A DNA stretch of 64,000 nucleotides from Fibrobacter succinogenes (GCA_902756345.1 CACVQR010000010.1:174431-238430), one strand, 5' to 3'; positions 43,207 through 52,953 are shown, counted from the stretch's first letter. Notes: generated by a model from the letters alone, not told the origin. Translations and numbers: made by a program.

Positions 43207-43621
43207 CCAACTCTTTTTCAGGCACGGGGTCGTAGCGATTCAAGATTCGCGTAACGATGGCGTAAACAATACCGCCCGTGAGGCCACCGGTTAAGTCGGC
43301 CACCAAGTCAAGCGCGCTGCTGTCGCGGCCTTCGACAAAGCTCTGGTGGTATTCGTCGGTGCAACCATAAGCAAGCGCGAGAACTCCCACCACCAGCACA
43401 CGCAGCCACTGGCGCTTGGACCATTCGTTACGGGTCCAGAGCATGGCGTAGCAGCCGGCAAGCGTCGCGTATTCGCAAAAGTGAGCTAGCTTATCCCAAA
43501 CATGCGGGAAATCTTGAAGCTGCTCCGTCGTGAGCGAAGACAGTTTAAAGATGATAGCCATGCAGAGCACGCAAGGCACGGCTCTAAAGAAGGGGTACTT
43601 GTCAAATAGCGATTCAAACAT
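43187..43621 (-). CDS. VanZ-like membrane protein
   Basis: Four hydrophobic segments in 144 residues. WDKLAHFCEYATLAGCYAMLW and GCTDEYHQSFVEGRDSSALDLVADLTGG contain the DK.aHf..y and DE.hQ...pgR...D...d motifs of VanZ-like proteins. This family is linked to envelope stress, with no known reaction. The final residues (VDSRR) and the stop come from a TAGACAGTAGACGG repeat, so the C-terminus has been set by a repeat insertion. Confidence 0.88.
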   Translation of the reverse strand: MFESLFDKYPFFRAVPCVLCMAIIFKLSSLTTEQLQDFPHVWDKLAHFCEYATLAGCYAMLWTRNEWSKRQWLRVLVVGVLALAYGCTDEYHQSFVEGRDSSALDLVADLTGGLTGGIVYAIVTRILNRYDPVPEKELEVDSRR

Positions 43622-43708
43622 CTTAGGTATGAGGTCGCGCCTTTGGCGCTTTGAGGTATGGGCCCAAAGATAGAAAAAGAGAGCATCTTCAAAAGTCTAC
43701 ATTATTTC

Positions 43709-43716
43709 TAAATTTG
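43709..43716 (+). promoter_or_regulatory. TAAATTTG promoter box
   Basis: The first T is 13 nt before the ATG at 43722; there is no Shine-Dalgarno. Confidence 0.5.
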
Positions 43717-43721
43717 AATCC

Positions 43722-44915
43722 ATGAAAGCGATTACCCTGAAAGCCGGACGCGAAAAGTCCGCATTGCGTTACCACCCCTGGATTTTTAGCGGAGCCGTTG
43801 ACGAAGTTATCGGCGACCCGGAACTTGGCGACACCGTTGAAGTTTACAGCTACAAGAGCGATTTTCTGGGTCTTGCGGCGTACTCGCCCAAGTCCCAGAT
43901 CCGTGGGCGATTCTGGACGTTCGGCGAAAAGGCTAACATTGACCGCGAATTCTTTAGCGACTTGCTGGACCGCGCGATTGCTGCCCGCAAGAGCCGCGGC
44001 TTTGACATCGAAGACAAGGAATCGGCTTTCCGCCTGATCAACGCCGAAAACGACGGCATCCCGGGCTGCATCATCGACAAGTATGCCGACATCTATTCTG
44101 TCGAAATCTTGGCCGCCGGCGCCGAAATCCATCGCGAAACGATTTATGAACTGCTTGCCGAAAAGACGCATTGCAAGGGCATTTACGAACGCTGCGATTC
44201 CGATGTGCGCAAGAAAGAAGGCCTGCAACTGCGCACCGGTTGCGTATACGGCGAAGTGAGCGATGAGCCCGTCATCATCAACGAAAACGGAATCCTCTTC
44301 CCCATCGACGTCAAAAACGGTCACAAGACCGGCTACTATTTGGACCAGCGCGATGCCCGCCGCCGCATTGGCGAACTTTCCAAGGGCAAGAAGGTGCTAA
44401 ACTGCTTCTGCTATACCGGCGGATTCGGGCTCTACGCTCTCCGCGGCGGTTGCGAAAAAGTTTATCAGGTGGATGTTTCCAAGGACGCGCTCAAGCTCGC
44501 CAAGGAAGGCATCATGCGTAATAAGCTCAGCACCGCCCACGCCACGCATGTGGAAGCCGACGTGTTCCAGTACCTGCGCAAGTGCCGCGACAAGGCCGAG
44601 ACCTTCGACCTCATCGTGCTGGACCCGCCCAAGTTCGTGGAAAGCAAGGACAACCTGCAGAAGGGCGCCCGCGGCTACAAGGACATCAACCTGCTTGCCA
44701 TGAAGCTCTTGGCCGAAGGCGGCATGCTCGCGACATTTAGCTGCTCGGGCCTCATGGAAATGGACTTATTCCAGAAGATTATCGCGGATGCCGCCGCCGA
44801 TGCCAAGCGGCGCGTTCAAATCATTGAACGCTTCGGCCAACCCGCCGACCATCCCGTGAATACGGCATTCCCCGAAGGTCAGTACCTCAAGGGATTGCTC
44901 GTACAGGTTGTTTAA
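43722..44915 (+). CDS. RlmI-like 23S rRNA (cytosine-5-)methyltransferase
   Basis: The N-terminal PUA-like domain (LKAGREKSALRYHPWIFSGAV, about 5-70) is followed by a central EEHEE-like domain and a C-terminal Rossmann methyltransferase. YYLDQRDARRRI, VLNCFCYTGGFGLYA (motif I region), FDLIVLDPPKFV (motif IV) and FSCSGLM (motif VI with Cys) define the RlmI/RlmK C-terminal class. RlmI methylates C1962 of 23S rRNA in E. coli, and the same target is likely here but not proven. The start is leaderless in appearance. Confidence 0.9.
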   Translation: MKAITLKAGREKSALRYHPWIFSGAVDEVIGDPELGDTVEVYSYKSDFLGLAAYSPKSQIRGRFWTFGEKANIDREFFSDLLDRAIAARKSRGFDIEDKESAFRLINAENDGIPGCIIDKYADIYSVEILAAGAEIHRETIYELLAEKTHCKGIYERCDSDVRKKEGLQLRTGCVYGEVSDEPVIINENGILFPIDVKNGHKTGYYLDQRDARRRIGELSKGKKVLNCFCYTGGFGLYALRGGCEKVYQVDVSKDALKLAKEGIMRNKLSTAHATHVEADVFQYLRKCRDKAETFDLIVLDPPKFVESKDNLQKGARGYKDINLLAMKLLAEGGMLATFSCSGLMEMDLFQKIIADAAADAKRRVQIIERFGQPADHPVNTAFPEGQYLKGLLVQVV

Positions 44916-44930
44916 CCATTCTCTTAAAAT

Positions 44931-44961
44931 AGAAGATGCCCGACTTAGTCGGGCATGACAG
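44931..44961. repeat. TGCCCGACTTAGTCGGGCATGACA hairpin repeat
   Basis: A perfect 8-bp stem (TGCCCGAC/GTCGGGCA) followed by TGACAG. It lies between convergent genes and could also act as a terminator. It is a relative of the insert at 2105-2135. Confidence 0.6.
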
Positions 44962-44983
44962 CGGGCTCGCGAAAGTTGCTATC

Positions 44984-46528
44984 TTACTTCTTGAACCGCC
45001 GGATTTCCGTGCGGTTCTTGTTTTGCACCACGACGTGGTACATTCCTGGAGCAAGCGACTCTACATTGAGAACCGCTGAATGTTCCGCATGTTTACGCAT
45101 GACTTCACGGCCCTGCAAATCCAGAATGCGAACAGTCGCGCCATTCTTAAACGCACTTGCCGGTTCGACAAACAACTGGCCGTCAGCGTAATGGACCGAT
45201 GTCCCGTACACGCTGGCATAGTTGCCTAGGTACGGAATTGCGGTCTTGCCGGTATCCGTAACAGACGTATCTTTCTTCGTCGTATCCTTCGAAGGAACAA
45301 CATCGTCCTTGCCAAGCAAACGCCACATTTGGTTCCATTCCCAGTCATCGGCCCAGCTCTGCACCACGCGTTCGCCATCCGTAGTTGCACGCAAGTACAA
45401 GCTGCTGTGCTGCATCTTCATACGCACCACGGAGCCTTCGTAGCCGGACTGTTTCTCCATGACAACCTTCTGGTGTCCGCCGCCGTTCCACTTGTACAGG
45501 CCCATGGTAATACCCGCTTCGGTAGATTCATTCGGAGTATCAATGGACAAGTCACCGAAGCCGAACCGGTAAGTTGTCGAAGAAAGCGGAGTGATCGTGA
45601 CGACGGCAGCATCGGAATTGCAGTCGCCGAGAGCAAGTTTGTCTTCAGCGGTTCTAACCATGCAAGTTCCAAAGTTCATCGAGAATATGCGAACCGTATC
45701 GGGCTTTGCAGGTTTGGCCTGCCACACGCGCACCCAGTCCGCTTCAAAATAAGCAGGCTTGTCAGCCGTGATGGCGATGTCGTCACCAGCCCAGCCGCCA
45801 ATGGCCAGGTTCACGATAATGTACTGCGCCGAGAGTTGCTTGATTTCGGTCGGGCGATTGTAGCTCGCAAATTTTTTATCGTCAAAATAGAAACTGAGAG
45901 TAGACTCGTCCCACTCCACACCATAATTGTGGAAACCTGCGGAACGATCCACGTCGTCATCCTTGTGGCCGCCGAAAGATGCTTCATGATCCCACGCCGA
46001 GCCGTGACTATTGTACCAGCTCGGGTCCGTGTAATGCAAGTAGTAATGATGCTGCTTGCGCGAAGCGGGAATTTCCAAAATATCAATTTCCGGAGGCCAG
46101 CCGTCTTGCAAAGTCCAAAAGGCTGGCCAAGTTCCCTTTTGTGACGGTGCCTTGAAGCGGCCTTCAATGTAACCGTACTTGACTTCGAAGTGACCCTTGG
46201 TATCGATAGCGCCACTCGTGTAGTCTACCGGAATTTCTTTGTTGTTGAACTTCGCCTTTTTCCCGTTGGCATTCGGGTGGACTTTCTTTTCGCCTTTAAG
46301 CTTGAGTGTGCCGTCAGAGACAATCACGTTTTCTTCGGCGCAGTAGGCGCGGTGGTTGTGCGTCGGTCCCCAGTTGTATGTGGGGTTCCACTTTTTCTTG
46401 TCGAGGCTGGTGCCGTCGAAGTTATCTTCGAACACCTTTTCCCAGCCGCTAAAATTCGCCGGCGGGTCGGCAAACACGAAAGAGGCCGACAACGCCACAA
46501 TGCTTGATATAACAAAAAGATTTTTCAT
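44984..46528 (-). CDS. Secreted GH16 beta-glucanase with type IX sorting tail
   Basis: Endo-acting beta-glucanase (laminarinase or licheninase type) exported to the surface. The signal peptide ends near FVFA. The GH16 domain spans about 25-275, with the catalytic EIDILE motif (E147, D149, E152). A beta-trefoil-like region (about 285-420) suggests a carbohydrate-binding module. A Thr/Lys/Asp linker and a standard type IX C-terminal domain follow (VRILDLQGREVMR...LAPGMYHVVVQ). ATG 46528 is preferred over the upstream TTG. Exact linkage specificity cannot be read from the sequence. Confidence 0.93.
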   Translation of the reverse strand: MKNLFVISSIVALSASFVFADPPANFSGWEKVFEDNFDGTSLDKKKWNPTYNWGPTHNHRAYCAEENVIVSDGTLKLKGEKKVHPNANGKKAKFNNKEIPVDYTSGAIDTKGHFEVKYGYIEGRFKAPSQKGTWPAFWTLQDGWPPEIDILEIPASRKQHHYYLHYTDPSWYNSHGSAWDHEASFGGHKDDDVDRSAGFHNYGVEWDESTLSFYFDDKKFASYNRPTEIKQLSAQYIIVNLAIGGWAGDDIAITADKPAYFEADWVRVWQAKPAKPDTVRIFSMNFGTCMVRTAEDKLALGDCNSDAAVVTITPLSSTTYRFGFGDLSIDTPNESTEAGITMGLYKWNGGGHQKVVMEKQSGYEGSVVRMKMQHSSLYLRATTDGERVVQSWADDWEWNQMWRLLGKDDVVPSKDTTKKDTSVTDTGKTAIPYLGNYASVYGTSVHYADGQLFVEPASAFKNGATVRILDLQGREVMRKHAEHSAVLNVESLAPGMYHVVVQNKNRTEIRRFKK

Positions 46529-46587
46529 ATCCAATCCTCACCCAACACTTGCCTCTTAAATATACTTTCAAGACGGAATTTTACAAA

Positions 46588-46624
46588 GCAAAAAAAAATA
46601 TAGCAGGCAAGAAAAAACGCCTGC
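46588..46624 (-). terminator. Terminator of the TPR gene
   Basis: On the minus strand GCAGGC pairs with GCCTGC around a T-rich loop and is followed by TATATTTTTTTTT. It lies about 125 bases past the TPR stop. Confidence 0.6.
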
Positions 46625-46639
46625 AACCGAGATTGCAAG

Positions 46640-46745
46640 CACTTTTGGGAAAACCGTAAAAGGAGATCCCCACCCTGGTGGCCATGCGCACTAAAGAGCA
46701 AAGCTCTAAGTGCTGTCCGCCGGGTCTAACGCCCGGGAAGACAAT
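46640..46745. other. Hairpin-rich gap after the TPR gene
   Basis: Short inverted repeats follow each other: CCACcctGGTGG, AAGAGCaaaGCTCT and CCGGGtctaacgCCCGG, with GGAGATCCCC near 46662. This looks like another repeat cluster. No gene or RNA is recognised. Confidence 0.4.
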
Positions 46746-46749
46746 CAAA

Positions 46750-48120
46750 CTATCTCGTTCTACGCGGGAGTTCCGAGGCGTGCTTTTCGAGCCACACGGC
46801 ATCTTCGAGCGCGCGTTCGGCTTCGGCCGCCCAGTCAGAATCCGGGAACTGCTGCACGACTTCGCGGTAACGCACCACGGCGCTATGGAAGTCACGAAGT
46901 TCGCGGTAAGCATTGCCCAACTGGAGCATGGTAAAGTAGCGTTCTTCAGGCTGCTGTTCAGTTTCGAGCAAGGCCTTGTACATCTTGACAGCCGATTCAA
47001 TGCTACCGGCACTGTAGAGCAAGTTTGCGTTAGCAAGCGTCGGAGTGCCAGACGGAGCATCGGCAATGTCGGCCACCTTCGGTTCTGCAACCGGAGCTTC
47101 ATCCACTACCTTTGCCGGAGCGGGTTCGACCGGTTTCGATTCTGCCTTCACATCGGCCTTAGCCACCGATTCGGTTGCCGGAGCAGCGGCAGGCTGATTC
47201 TTCGCTTCTTTTTCTGCCTTGATTTCGGCGATGCGGGCTTCGGCAGCGGCGCGGTACTTGGCGCTAGGAGCGGCCTTCTTCATGTAGGCAGCCAAGAACT
47301 TGAGTTCCTGATCCTGCTTCTTGTTGTTCTTTGCAATCAAGGCGAGAAAATAATTGGCGTCGTTGCCTTCTTCCTTGTATTCAAGACCTTTCTTCAGGTT
47401 GAACTCGGCCTTGTCCATTTCGCCGAGCTGGTAACGGGTAAGGCCCGCATAGAAATACGCACCGGCGTGTCCAGGCTGCTTGCGCAAGACTTCTCGCCAC
47501 ATGGGTGCAGCTTCTTTATACTTGCCCTCGGCATAGAGAGCCTTGCCCTTTTCAAACGGGTCATTCGAGGCTTCAGCCTTGGCAGGTTCAGTCTTTACAG
47601 GTTCTGCAACTGCAGGAGCGCTAGCCTTTACAGGTTCCGGTTTAGCCACTTCCACAGGCTTCGGTTCCGGCTTGGGTTCGGCGACCTTGGCAGGTTCAGC
47701 CGCCTTCACAGGCTCCGGAGCGGGCTCAGCAACAGAAGCCGCTTCAATCGGTTCTTCTACCACAGGATTGTTCTTCGGATCCTTGGCGCGTTCGGCATCC
47801 GCCTTCGCCTTTTGACCGAGGGCCTCGTAAACCTTGGCAGCACCTTCGTAGGCGGCGCTCATGGTCGGTTCGAACTTGTAAGCAAGGCGGAAGTTTGCAA
47901 GCGCCCCGCTGTAATCCTTCATCTTCATGCGAACTTGCGCGGCAGCAAAGTAAGCGGAGGCATCTCTCGGGTTTTCGGCCAGAACAGCGCGGTATTCACC
48001 GAGCGCCATTTCAAAGTCGCCTTTCGCCTCAAAACGGGCGCCCTGTTCCATTCGCGGGTCCGCACTGAACGACAGCCCCACCAAACATGCCAATGCAATC
48101 GCAGAAATTCGGATATTCAT
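46750..48120 (-). CDS. Exported TPR-repeat protein with Ala/Pro/Glu-rich linkers
   Basis: The signal peptide ends near LSFSA. Three TPR groups lie at about 22-110, 190-280 and 365-440, separated by linkers rich in Pro, Ala, Glu, Lys and Val (about 120-185 and 305-355). The final group (YFTMLQLGNAYRELRDFHSAVVRYREVVQQFPDSDWAAEAERAL) resembles the CpoB/YbgF C-terminal domain. It is periplasmic, probably a scaffold. TAAATT begins 12 bases before the ATG and there is no Shine-Dalgarno. Confidence 0.85.
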   Translation of the reverse strand: MNIRISAIALACLVGLSFSADPRMEQGARFEAKGDFEMALGEYRAVLAENPRDASAYFAAAQVRMKMKDYSGALANFRLAYKFEPTMSAAYEGAAKVYEALGQKAKADAERAKDPKNNPVVEEPIEAASVAEPAPEPVKAAEPAKVAEPKPEPKPVEVAKPEPVKASAPAVAEPVKTEPAKAEASNDPFEKGKALYAEGKYKEAAPMWREVLRKQPGHAGAYFYAGLTRYQLGEMDKAEFNLKKGLEYKEEGNDANYFLALIAKNNKKQDQELKFLAAYMKKAAPSAKYRAAAEARIAEIKAEKEAKNQPAAAPATESVAKADVKAESKPVEPAPAKVVDEAPVAEPKVADIADAPSGTPTLANANLLYSAGSIESAVKMYKALLETEQQPEERYFTMLQLGNAYRELRDFHSAVVRYREVVQQFPDSDWAAEAERALEDAVWLEKHASELPRRTR

Positions 48121-48187
48121 GCCCCTAATTTAGCAAAATTATTTTTAGAATTCCCGCTAGGGCCTCAAGAAATACTACATTCAAGGC

Positions 48188-48403
48188 ATGAGCAAACTGA
48201 TCGCACGTATCTTTGTCGGAATCTTCATGGCCGCCATCCTGATGGCCATCAATGAATTTCTCGTTCCCGAAAGCCTCTACATGAACGACGCTTTCAACCA
48301 TATCATGAGCGTCTGCTACTTTGCCTGCATCATTGTCCCGTGCGTCATCTACTTTATCAAGACGCCCCCCGGAACCAACAACAAGGGCGAACGCATCGGC
48401 TAA
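48188..48403 (+). CDS. Small two-helix membrane protein
   Basis: 71 residues with two hydrophobic segments (about 5-23 and 40-57) and a polar C-tail. No family is known to me. TACATT begins 12 bases before the ATG, giving the same leaderless geometry as its divergent neighbour at 48120. Confidence 0.7.
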   Translation: MSKLIARIFVGIFMAAILMAINEFLVPESLYMNDAFNHIMSVCYFACIIVPCVIYFIKTPPGTNNKGERIG

Positions 48404-48412
48404 GGAAGAACG

Positions 48413-49981
48413 CTAGTCAGTTTCAACAGCTTGAGCCCTGTTCTTTACGCAACGAACAGATAAAAATTCAGTCTTCTCTCTAAGACCTGTTTTTATATGA
48501 TCGGTCACATCCCATCCTATAATTATAGATTCAGCAGACCTCTCTTGCATATTCGTCATCCAAAAGCCCGCAGCATGACCAAAATACGGACCAGCTGGGA
48601 AAACAGAAAAACCTGTACTATTTAAACTAGGTATAGTGTCATCTTCCCAATAAAGAGATGTTTTTAATTTTGTTTTGAATCCGTCCGGGAAAATTGGACC
48701 AACATATTCAACCTCTTCATCATCTGATAAACTCTGAAGCATAGATGTCCATTCACTTGATGACGGAATATGCCACCCTTCAGGGCAAACACCCTGATGT
48801 TCGCCCCTAAAATAATCACCACATTTACTATAACTACACCACATAACAGTAGAATCCATAGCTTGATTATAAGTATAGTAGCGGCCAACCTTATTACAGA
48901 AATGGGGTACATTCAGATAGCATCTGCTAGAATCTACCGCATAGTTTAAATTTTCCGCCATCCACTCCAGTGCCTTATCCCCTTTGCCAATCACAACAGT
49001 CTTGTATTCATGCCCATCTCTAGCATCAACAAGAGTACCATATTCAACATCTGGATTAAAGAACGTTTCTTTACTTAAGCCCCAATGCCACTTACCTTTA
49101 AAAGGTCTTATTTCTCCATTCTTTACGCATCTTACAGGATATTTATCATTTTTGCTAAAGCCCTCCGTTTCCAAGCGTAGACGAGATCCCAACGTTACGG
49201 GACTAGAACTCACCACAATAGCATTTCCATGCCAAACAACAACATATACATCATTATTATTCTTGTCATAATATTCGGAAGCACTCCAGAAAACGGCTCT
49301 ACAAGAACCCGCTACAGGCAACGCAGAAAAACCGGTTTTGTTATCCCCTACTTCACAATGTTCTTCAAACGCCTCTGTACTCAAAAGCGACAAAACATCA
49401 AACCTTCTCAAAAAATCCCATTCCAAATAGCTCGGGAGATGCCATCCGTCAGGGCAAACGCCCTGATGGTCATCTTGACTCATTCCGCAATATTGTTTTT
49501 CACCGCAATACTCATCCGTAGTATCCATTGCAGCAATCCAAGTATAGTTGCGGCCAGCCACACTACAATCAGGATCTTGTTCCAAGCAACTCGTTTGCCC
49601 TTTCAAACGCGGTGATTGAACGCTGTCTGAGTAGTTCAGATTTTCGGCCATCCACGTCATAGACGAATCATTAAACATAAAGGTAACGGTCCTATATGTT
49701 TTACCATCTCGAGAATCGGTCATTGAACCATATTCTACATCAGGATTAAAGAGATCTTCTTTAGGCGAAGTCCAATCCCAAAGAGCGCTGGAAGAACTTT
49801 CCTCTTTTCCGCTGCTAGAAGATTTGCCCGAAGATTTATCGGAAAAACCGTTGTCATCACTAACAGAACTGCTATCACTAGAGTCGACATCTTCGGAATG
49901 CGTCACAGCAGAGCCTTCTCCACTGCACGCAACCAAAAGAAGGATTGCAAGCAACGCAACCACATCGTACATGATCTTCAT
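48413..49981 (-). CDS. Lipoprotein with two FISUMP domains
   Basis: Lipobox LLLVACSGEG, then a Ser-rich linker (about 35-65). Two FISUMP domains (Fibrobacter succinogenes major paralogous domain) follow, at about 78-290 and 305-515. Each has VEYG...D.RDG..Y.TV, WMAENLNY, a G..YT...AMD stretch, HQGVCPdGWH.PS..EW and a closing VRCVKN. The copies are well diverged. Conserved Cys pairs suggest disulfides. It is predicted at the cell surface with an unknown ligand. Codon use is more A+T rich than in housekeeping neighbours. The ATG has GGAGG at 5-base spacing. Confidence 0.93.
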   Translation of the reverse strand: MKIMYDVVALLAILLLVACSGEGSAVTHSEDVDSSDSSSVSDDNGFSDKSSGKSSSSGKEESSSSALWDWTSPKEDLFNPDVEYGSMTDSRDGKTYRTVTFMFNDSSMTWMAENLNYSDSVQSPRLKGQTSCLEQDPDCSVAGRNYTWIAAMDTTDEYCGEKQYCGMSQDDHQGVCPDGWHLPSYLEWDFLRRFDVLSLLSTEAFEEHCEVGDNKTGFSALPVAGSCRAVFWSASEYYDKNNNDVYVVVWHGNAIVVSSSPVTLGSRLRLETEGFSKNDKYPVRCVKNGEIRPFKGKWHWGLSKETFFNPDVEYGTLVDARDGHEYKTVVIGKGDKALEWMAENLNYAVDSSRCYLNVPHFCNKVGRYYTYNQAMDSTVMWCSYSKCGDYFRGEHQGVCPEGWHIPSSSEWTSMLQSLSDDEEVEYVGPIFPDGFKTKLKTSLYWEDDTIPSLNSTGFSVFPAGPYFGHAAGFWMTNMQERSAESIIIGWDVTDHIKTGLREKTEFLSVRCVKNRAQAVETD

Positions 49982-50023
49982 ACAACCTCCATTTTCTATT
50001 ACACAACTTTCAGATCTCTTGCA

Positions 50024-52804
50024 CTAGCACGAGCATTTCTTGCGGCGCACCAGCGAGAGCACACCGACTGCCACGAGAGCAATTACGGCAACGAGTGTTA
50101 CCCAAACGGTCTTGTGGAACGGAGCGCTGCGGTATTCCATGCGGACTTCGGAGTTACCAGCCGGAATCTGCACGGCGCGCAAGGTTCCAAACGCCTTGTA
50201 GACTTTAGTTTCCTTGCCGTTCACGTAAGCCTTCCAATACGGGTGATAGTTGCCGGCGACGACCATGAAGCCTTCGCGGTCCGCAGTCACATTGAATACC
50301 TGCGTATCCATCTTGGGGCTTGCGACTAGTTTTGCAGACCCCTGGATCGGACCCTTGGCAGCCACGCTGCCCTTGCCGTCGAATTCCGGAGTTTCGGACA
50401 AAATAACTTTTTCGCGGTAGAAGAACTTGCCCGGTTCATCACCGTATTCAGGGGCAGCCGGTTTTGCCGGAGCCACAGCTACAGCGGAATCAGCGGTAGC
50501 GCTATCGGCGGTCGCCACGGCGGAGTCTGCAACGGATTCTGCCACCGGTTCGGCGGTTTTCTGTTCACGAATGGCGGCCTGCGTCTGGAGAGTCTTGATG
50601 GCAGCGGAATCATCCATCACCACGGCTTCGCCGTAGAGGTAGGCCTCGCCCATCGCTGTCGGAATCGGCATGTAGGTCGTTCCCTGACGGCTATCGAAAA
50701 TGATAGCGCCCACGTTCATCAAGTCGAGGAACGGGTGCACGGCCGTCGGGTCATTGATATTCATCAGGTAGTTTGCATCCTGCTGACCGCCGCGGAAAGC
50801 GCGGTAGCTCGCCAGTTCGTTATCATGAATACCGTCAGCATTACGCATGTGGTACTGCGAGAAAATGTTTCCGCTCAAGGCCTTGTTGCGGGAAAGCGAA
50901 AGCACGCGCGGCGTATTTAAGGAATCGGCCTTGTACGGAGCCTTGATAGCAGCAACCACCGGATTAGTCGGTTGCAAGTATTCGTTTGCCGGAACATTCT
51001 GAACGAACGCGCCATCGATAAAGAAAAGTTCGATACCTGCGACAAGAGCAAGCACGCCCGCCTTGTGAGCCACCGGAGCCTTCCACTTTGCCACAAAGAG
51101 CGTTACCGCGACAATCACCAGCACCAGCACAAAGCCAGGGACAGCCTTGCCGGCGGTCGCATTCATCACGATTTCGTTCAGCGGCTTAAAGTAAGGAGCG
51201 GTAATCGGATCTTCCAAAAGTTTCTGGCCGCTCATGAGCATCACGCCGAGGTACGCAAAGCCGATAAAGATGCAAGCCTGCAGTGCACGCGGAGTTCCCG
51301 GAAGGCCCTTCTGGAAAGCCTCGGTCAAGTTTGCGACCGTGAACTTTTTCTTCTGATCATCAAGGCTCATCACGCCAAGACAAAGGGCGGCATAAAGAAT
51401 CATCACCACCAAGCCGACAGGGCCAATAAAGGTCGTCCAGGCAAAACGGGCAATCAAGGCAAGCACCAGGAGCACGCCATACATGGCAGAACCATGCAAC
51501 AGGGCGCGACGGTTGTCTTCGGCTTCGGCAGCTTCTTCGGGAGTCTTGCCCTCGGCCGAGAGAGCCTTCAAAACCGGGCCCGCCATCATCACCAGCAAGA
51601 GCGGCAACCAGAACAGCGCCATGCCCGGAGCGCGGAAATTCTTGACACCCGGGAGCACATTGTACCACAGCTTGAACAGCGGAGAATGGTCGCCCATGCC
51701 GTAACTCAAGGCGACAACAGCACCCAAGCCCCAGAAAGCCGCATAGCGACGCTTGCCCGGCAAGAACAGGCAAAGGAATCCGAGGAAGGTAAGGAGCGCG
51801 CCCGCATTGTTGTGATCCAACTTGAACGCATTGTGGCCCCAATAGAACGGCGAACCACCTTGCAACTTGCGGTATTCGTCCATCGAGAAACTCACGAAAG
51901 AGGAGCCTTCGAGGTCACCCGTCTTTTCGTTCTGTTCGTAAACGTCTACACCCACAAAGCCCGGCAACAGAATCTGCGCCATTTCTTCTTGGTGCAAGGA
52001 CCAACTCACGGCGTGGCCGTAATTGGTGTGGCTATCGTCACCGCGCACTGACTGCGTAGTGGTGTACATGTAAGGCGGCACAATCTGGAAACAAGAAAGC
52101 GCAAGGCCAAAACCGAGGCCCACCGCAGCAAGACCCAGGCGCTTGCCGCGAGTCTTTAGGGCATCGCAATGGAAGGCAACTTCGTAAAGCGTATAGAGGC
52201 CAGCGCCCCACAGGAACAGGTAAGTGAGCTGCAGATGCGAGCCCAAAATCATCCACGCGACCGAGAGTGCAAGCACAATCATGTAGGGAATGCTACCCGA
52301 ACGCACAATCTTCCTGATAGCAAGCAGAGCAAGCGGGGCAATCGCAAAGACCATCATCTTGCCGTCGTGGCCGCCGTAAAGGTAGGTGAAAAATTCCGGC
52401 GAGAACGCATAAAGCATGCCGAGGAGCCCTGCCCACCAGCGGTTCCCCGTCAGGTTCCAGGCGAGAGCCATGGCACTCATAAAGGCCACCCACAGCGTGA
52501 ATATAAACTTGAAGCCCACGGCGCGGGCCGGGTCCATCAGGAACTGCACCCACACCAGCGGATGGTAGGCGTCGGCGAACAAGGCGTCGATGGTCGGCAC
52601 GCCGCCCAAGCGGGAATCGTCCCATTCGGTGAGTACGGCACTTTCGGCGCGCAGAATGCGGCTACCGATACCGTTCAGCTGGTCGCTGTTGAGCATGAGC
52701 TGGTTGCTGTCGAACGCAAAGTCGCGGAACACGATCAGCAAAATTCCAAGGAAAATGGCGGAAAACGCCACGAAAAATGCGGGTTTCTTGTTTAGGAAAT
52801 TCAT
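50024..52804 (-). CDS. YfhO-family integral membrane protein
   Basis: 926 residues with about a dozen transmembrane segments in the first ~530, then a periplasmic C-terminal part and a last helix near residue 900. DDSRLGGVPTIDALFADAYHPL, YGGHDGKMMVFAIAPLALLAI and NFRAPGMALFWLPLLLVMM fit the YfhO group, which is linked to lipid-linked sugar transfer onto envelope glycans in Firmicutes. An Ala/Ser/Val/Asp low-complexity insert (about 755-790) breaks the soluble domain. TACATT begins 12 bases before the ATG. The reaction here is inferred. Confidence 0.87.
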   Translation of the reverse strand: MNFLNKKPAFFVAFSAIFLGILLIVFRDFAFDSNQLMLNSDQLNGIGSRILRAESAVLTEWDDSRLGGVPTIDALFADAYHPLVWVQFLMDPARAVGFKFIFTLWVAFMSAMALAWNLTGNRWWAGLLGMLYAFSPEFFTYLYGGHDGKMMVFAIAPLALLAIRKIVRSGSIPYMIVLALSVAWMILGSHLQLTYLFLWGAGLYTLYEVAFHCDALKTRGKRLGLAAVGLGFGLALSCFQIVPPYMYTTTQSVRGDDSHTNYGHAVSWSLHQEEMAQILLPGFVGVDVYEQNEKTGDLEGSSFVSFSMDEYRKLQGGSPFYWGHNAFKLDHNNAGALLTFLGFLCLFLPGKRRYAAFWGLGAVVALSYGMGDHSPLFKLWYNVLPGVKNFRAPGMALFWLPLLLVMMAGPVLKALSAEGKTPEEAAEAEDNRRALLHGSAMYGVLLVLALIARFAWTTFIGPVGLVVMILYAALCLGVMSLDDQKKKFTVANLTEAFQKGLPGTPRALQACIFIGFAYLGVMLMSGQKLLEDPITAPYFKPLNEIVMNATAGKAVPGFVLVLVIVAVTLFVAKWKAPVAHKAGVLALVAGIELFFIDGAFVQNVPANEYLQPTNPVVAAIKAPYKADSLNTPRVLSLSRNKALSGNIFSQYHMRNADGIHDNELASYRAFRGGQQDANYLMNINDPTAVHPFLDLMNVGAIIFDSRQGTTYMPIPTAMGEAYLYGEAVVMDDSAAIKTLQTQAAIREQKTAEPVAESVADSAVATADSATADSAVAVAPAKPAAPEYGDEPGKFFYREKVILSETPEFDGKGSVAAKGPIQGSAKLVASPKMDTQVFNVTADREGFMVVAGNYHPYWKAYVNGKETKVYKAFGTLRAVQIPAGNSEVRMEYRSAPFHKTVWVTLVAVIALVAVGVLSLVRRKKCSC

Positions 52805-52820
52805 GCGGATAATGTAGATA

Positions 52821-52860
52821 ATTCGGAGTTCGGAATTCGGAGTTCAGAATTATTAGGAAC
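52821..52860. repeat. ATTCGGAGTTCGGAATTCGG repeat string
   Basis: Upstream of the YfhO gene. Same family as 36101-36150 and the lpxB insert. Confidence 0.7.
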
Positions 52861-52908
52861 TATTATATACAAGCTATAAGAGCCGCTAAAAAACAGTAAG
52901 CACTAAAG

Positions 52909-52932
52909 GGCGGCCGGGAATCCGGCCGTCTT
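52909..52932 (-). terminator. GC-rich hairpin after the 40-aa gene
   Basis: CGGCCGG and CCGGCCG pair around AAT just after the small gene's stop. The T run is poor, so the termination call is tentative. Confidence 0.45.
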
Positions 52933-52953
52933 AATCAAAAAAATGTTTCAAAA

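Noticed and set aside
46640..46745. Hairpin cluster as a possible structured RNA or tRNA
   Set aside because: The stems do not form a cloverleaf and lack T-loop or anticodon features; it looks like repeat DNA.
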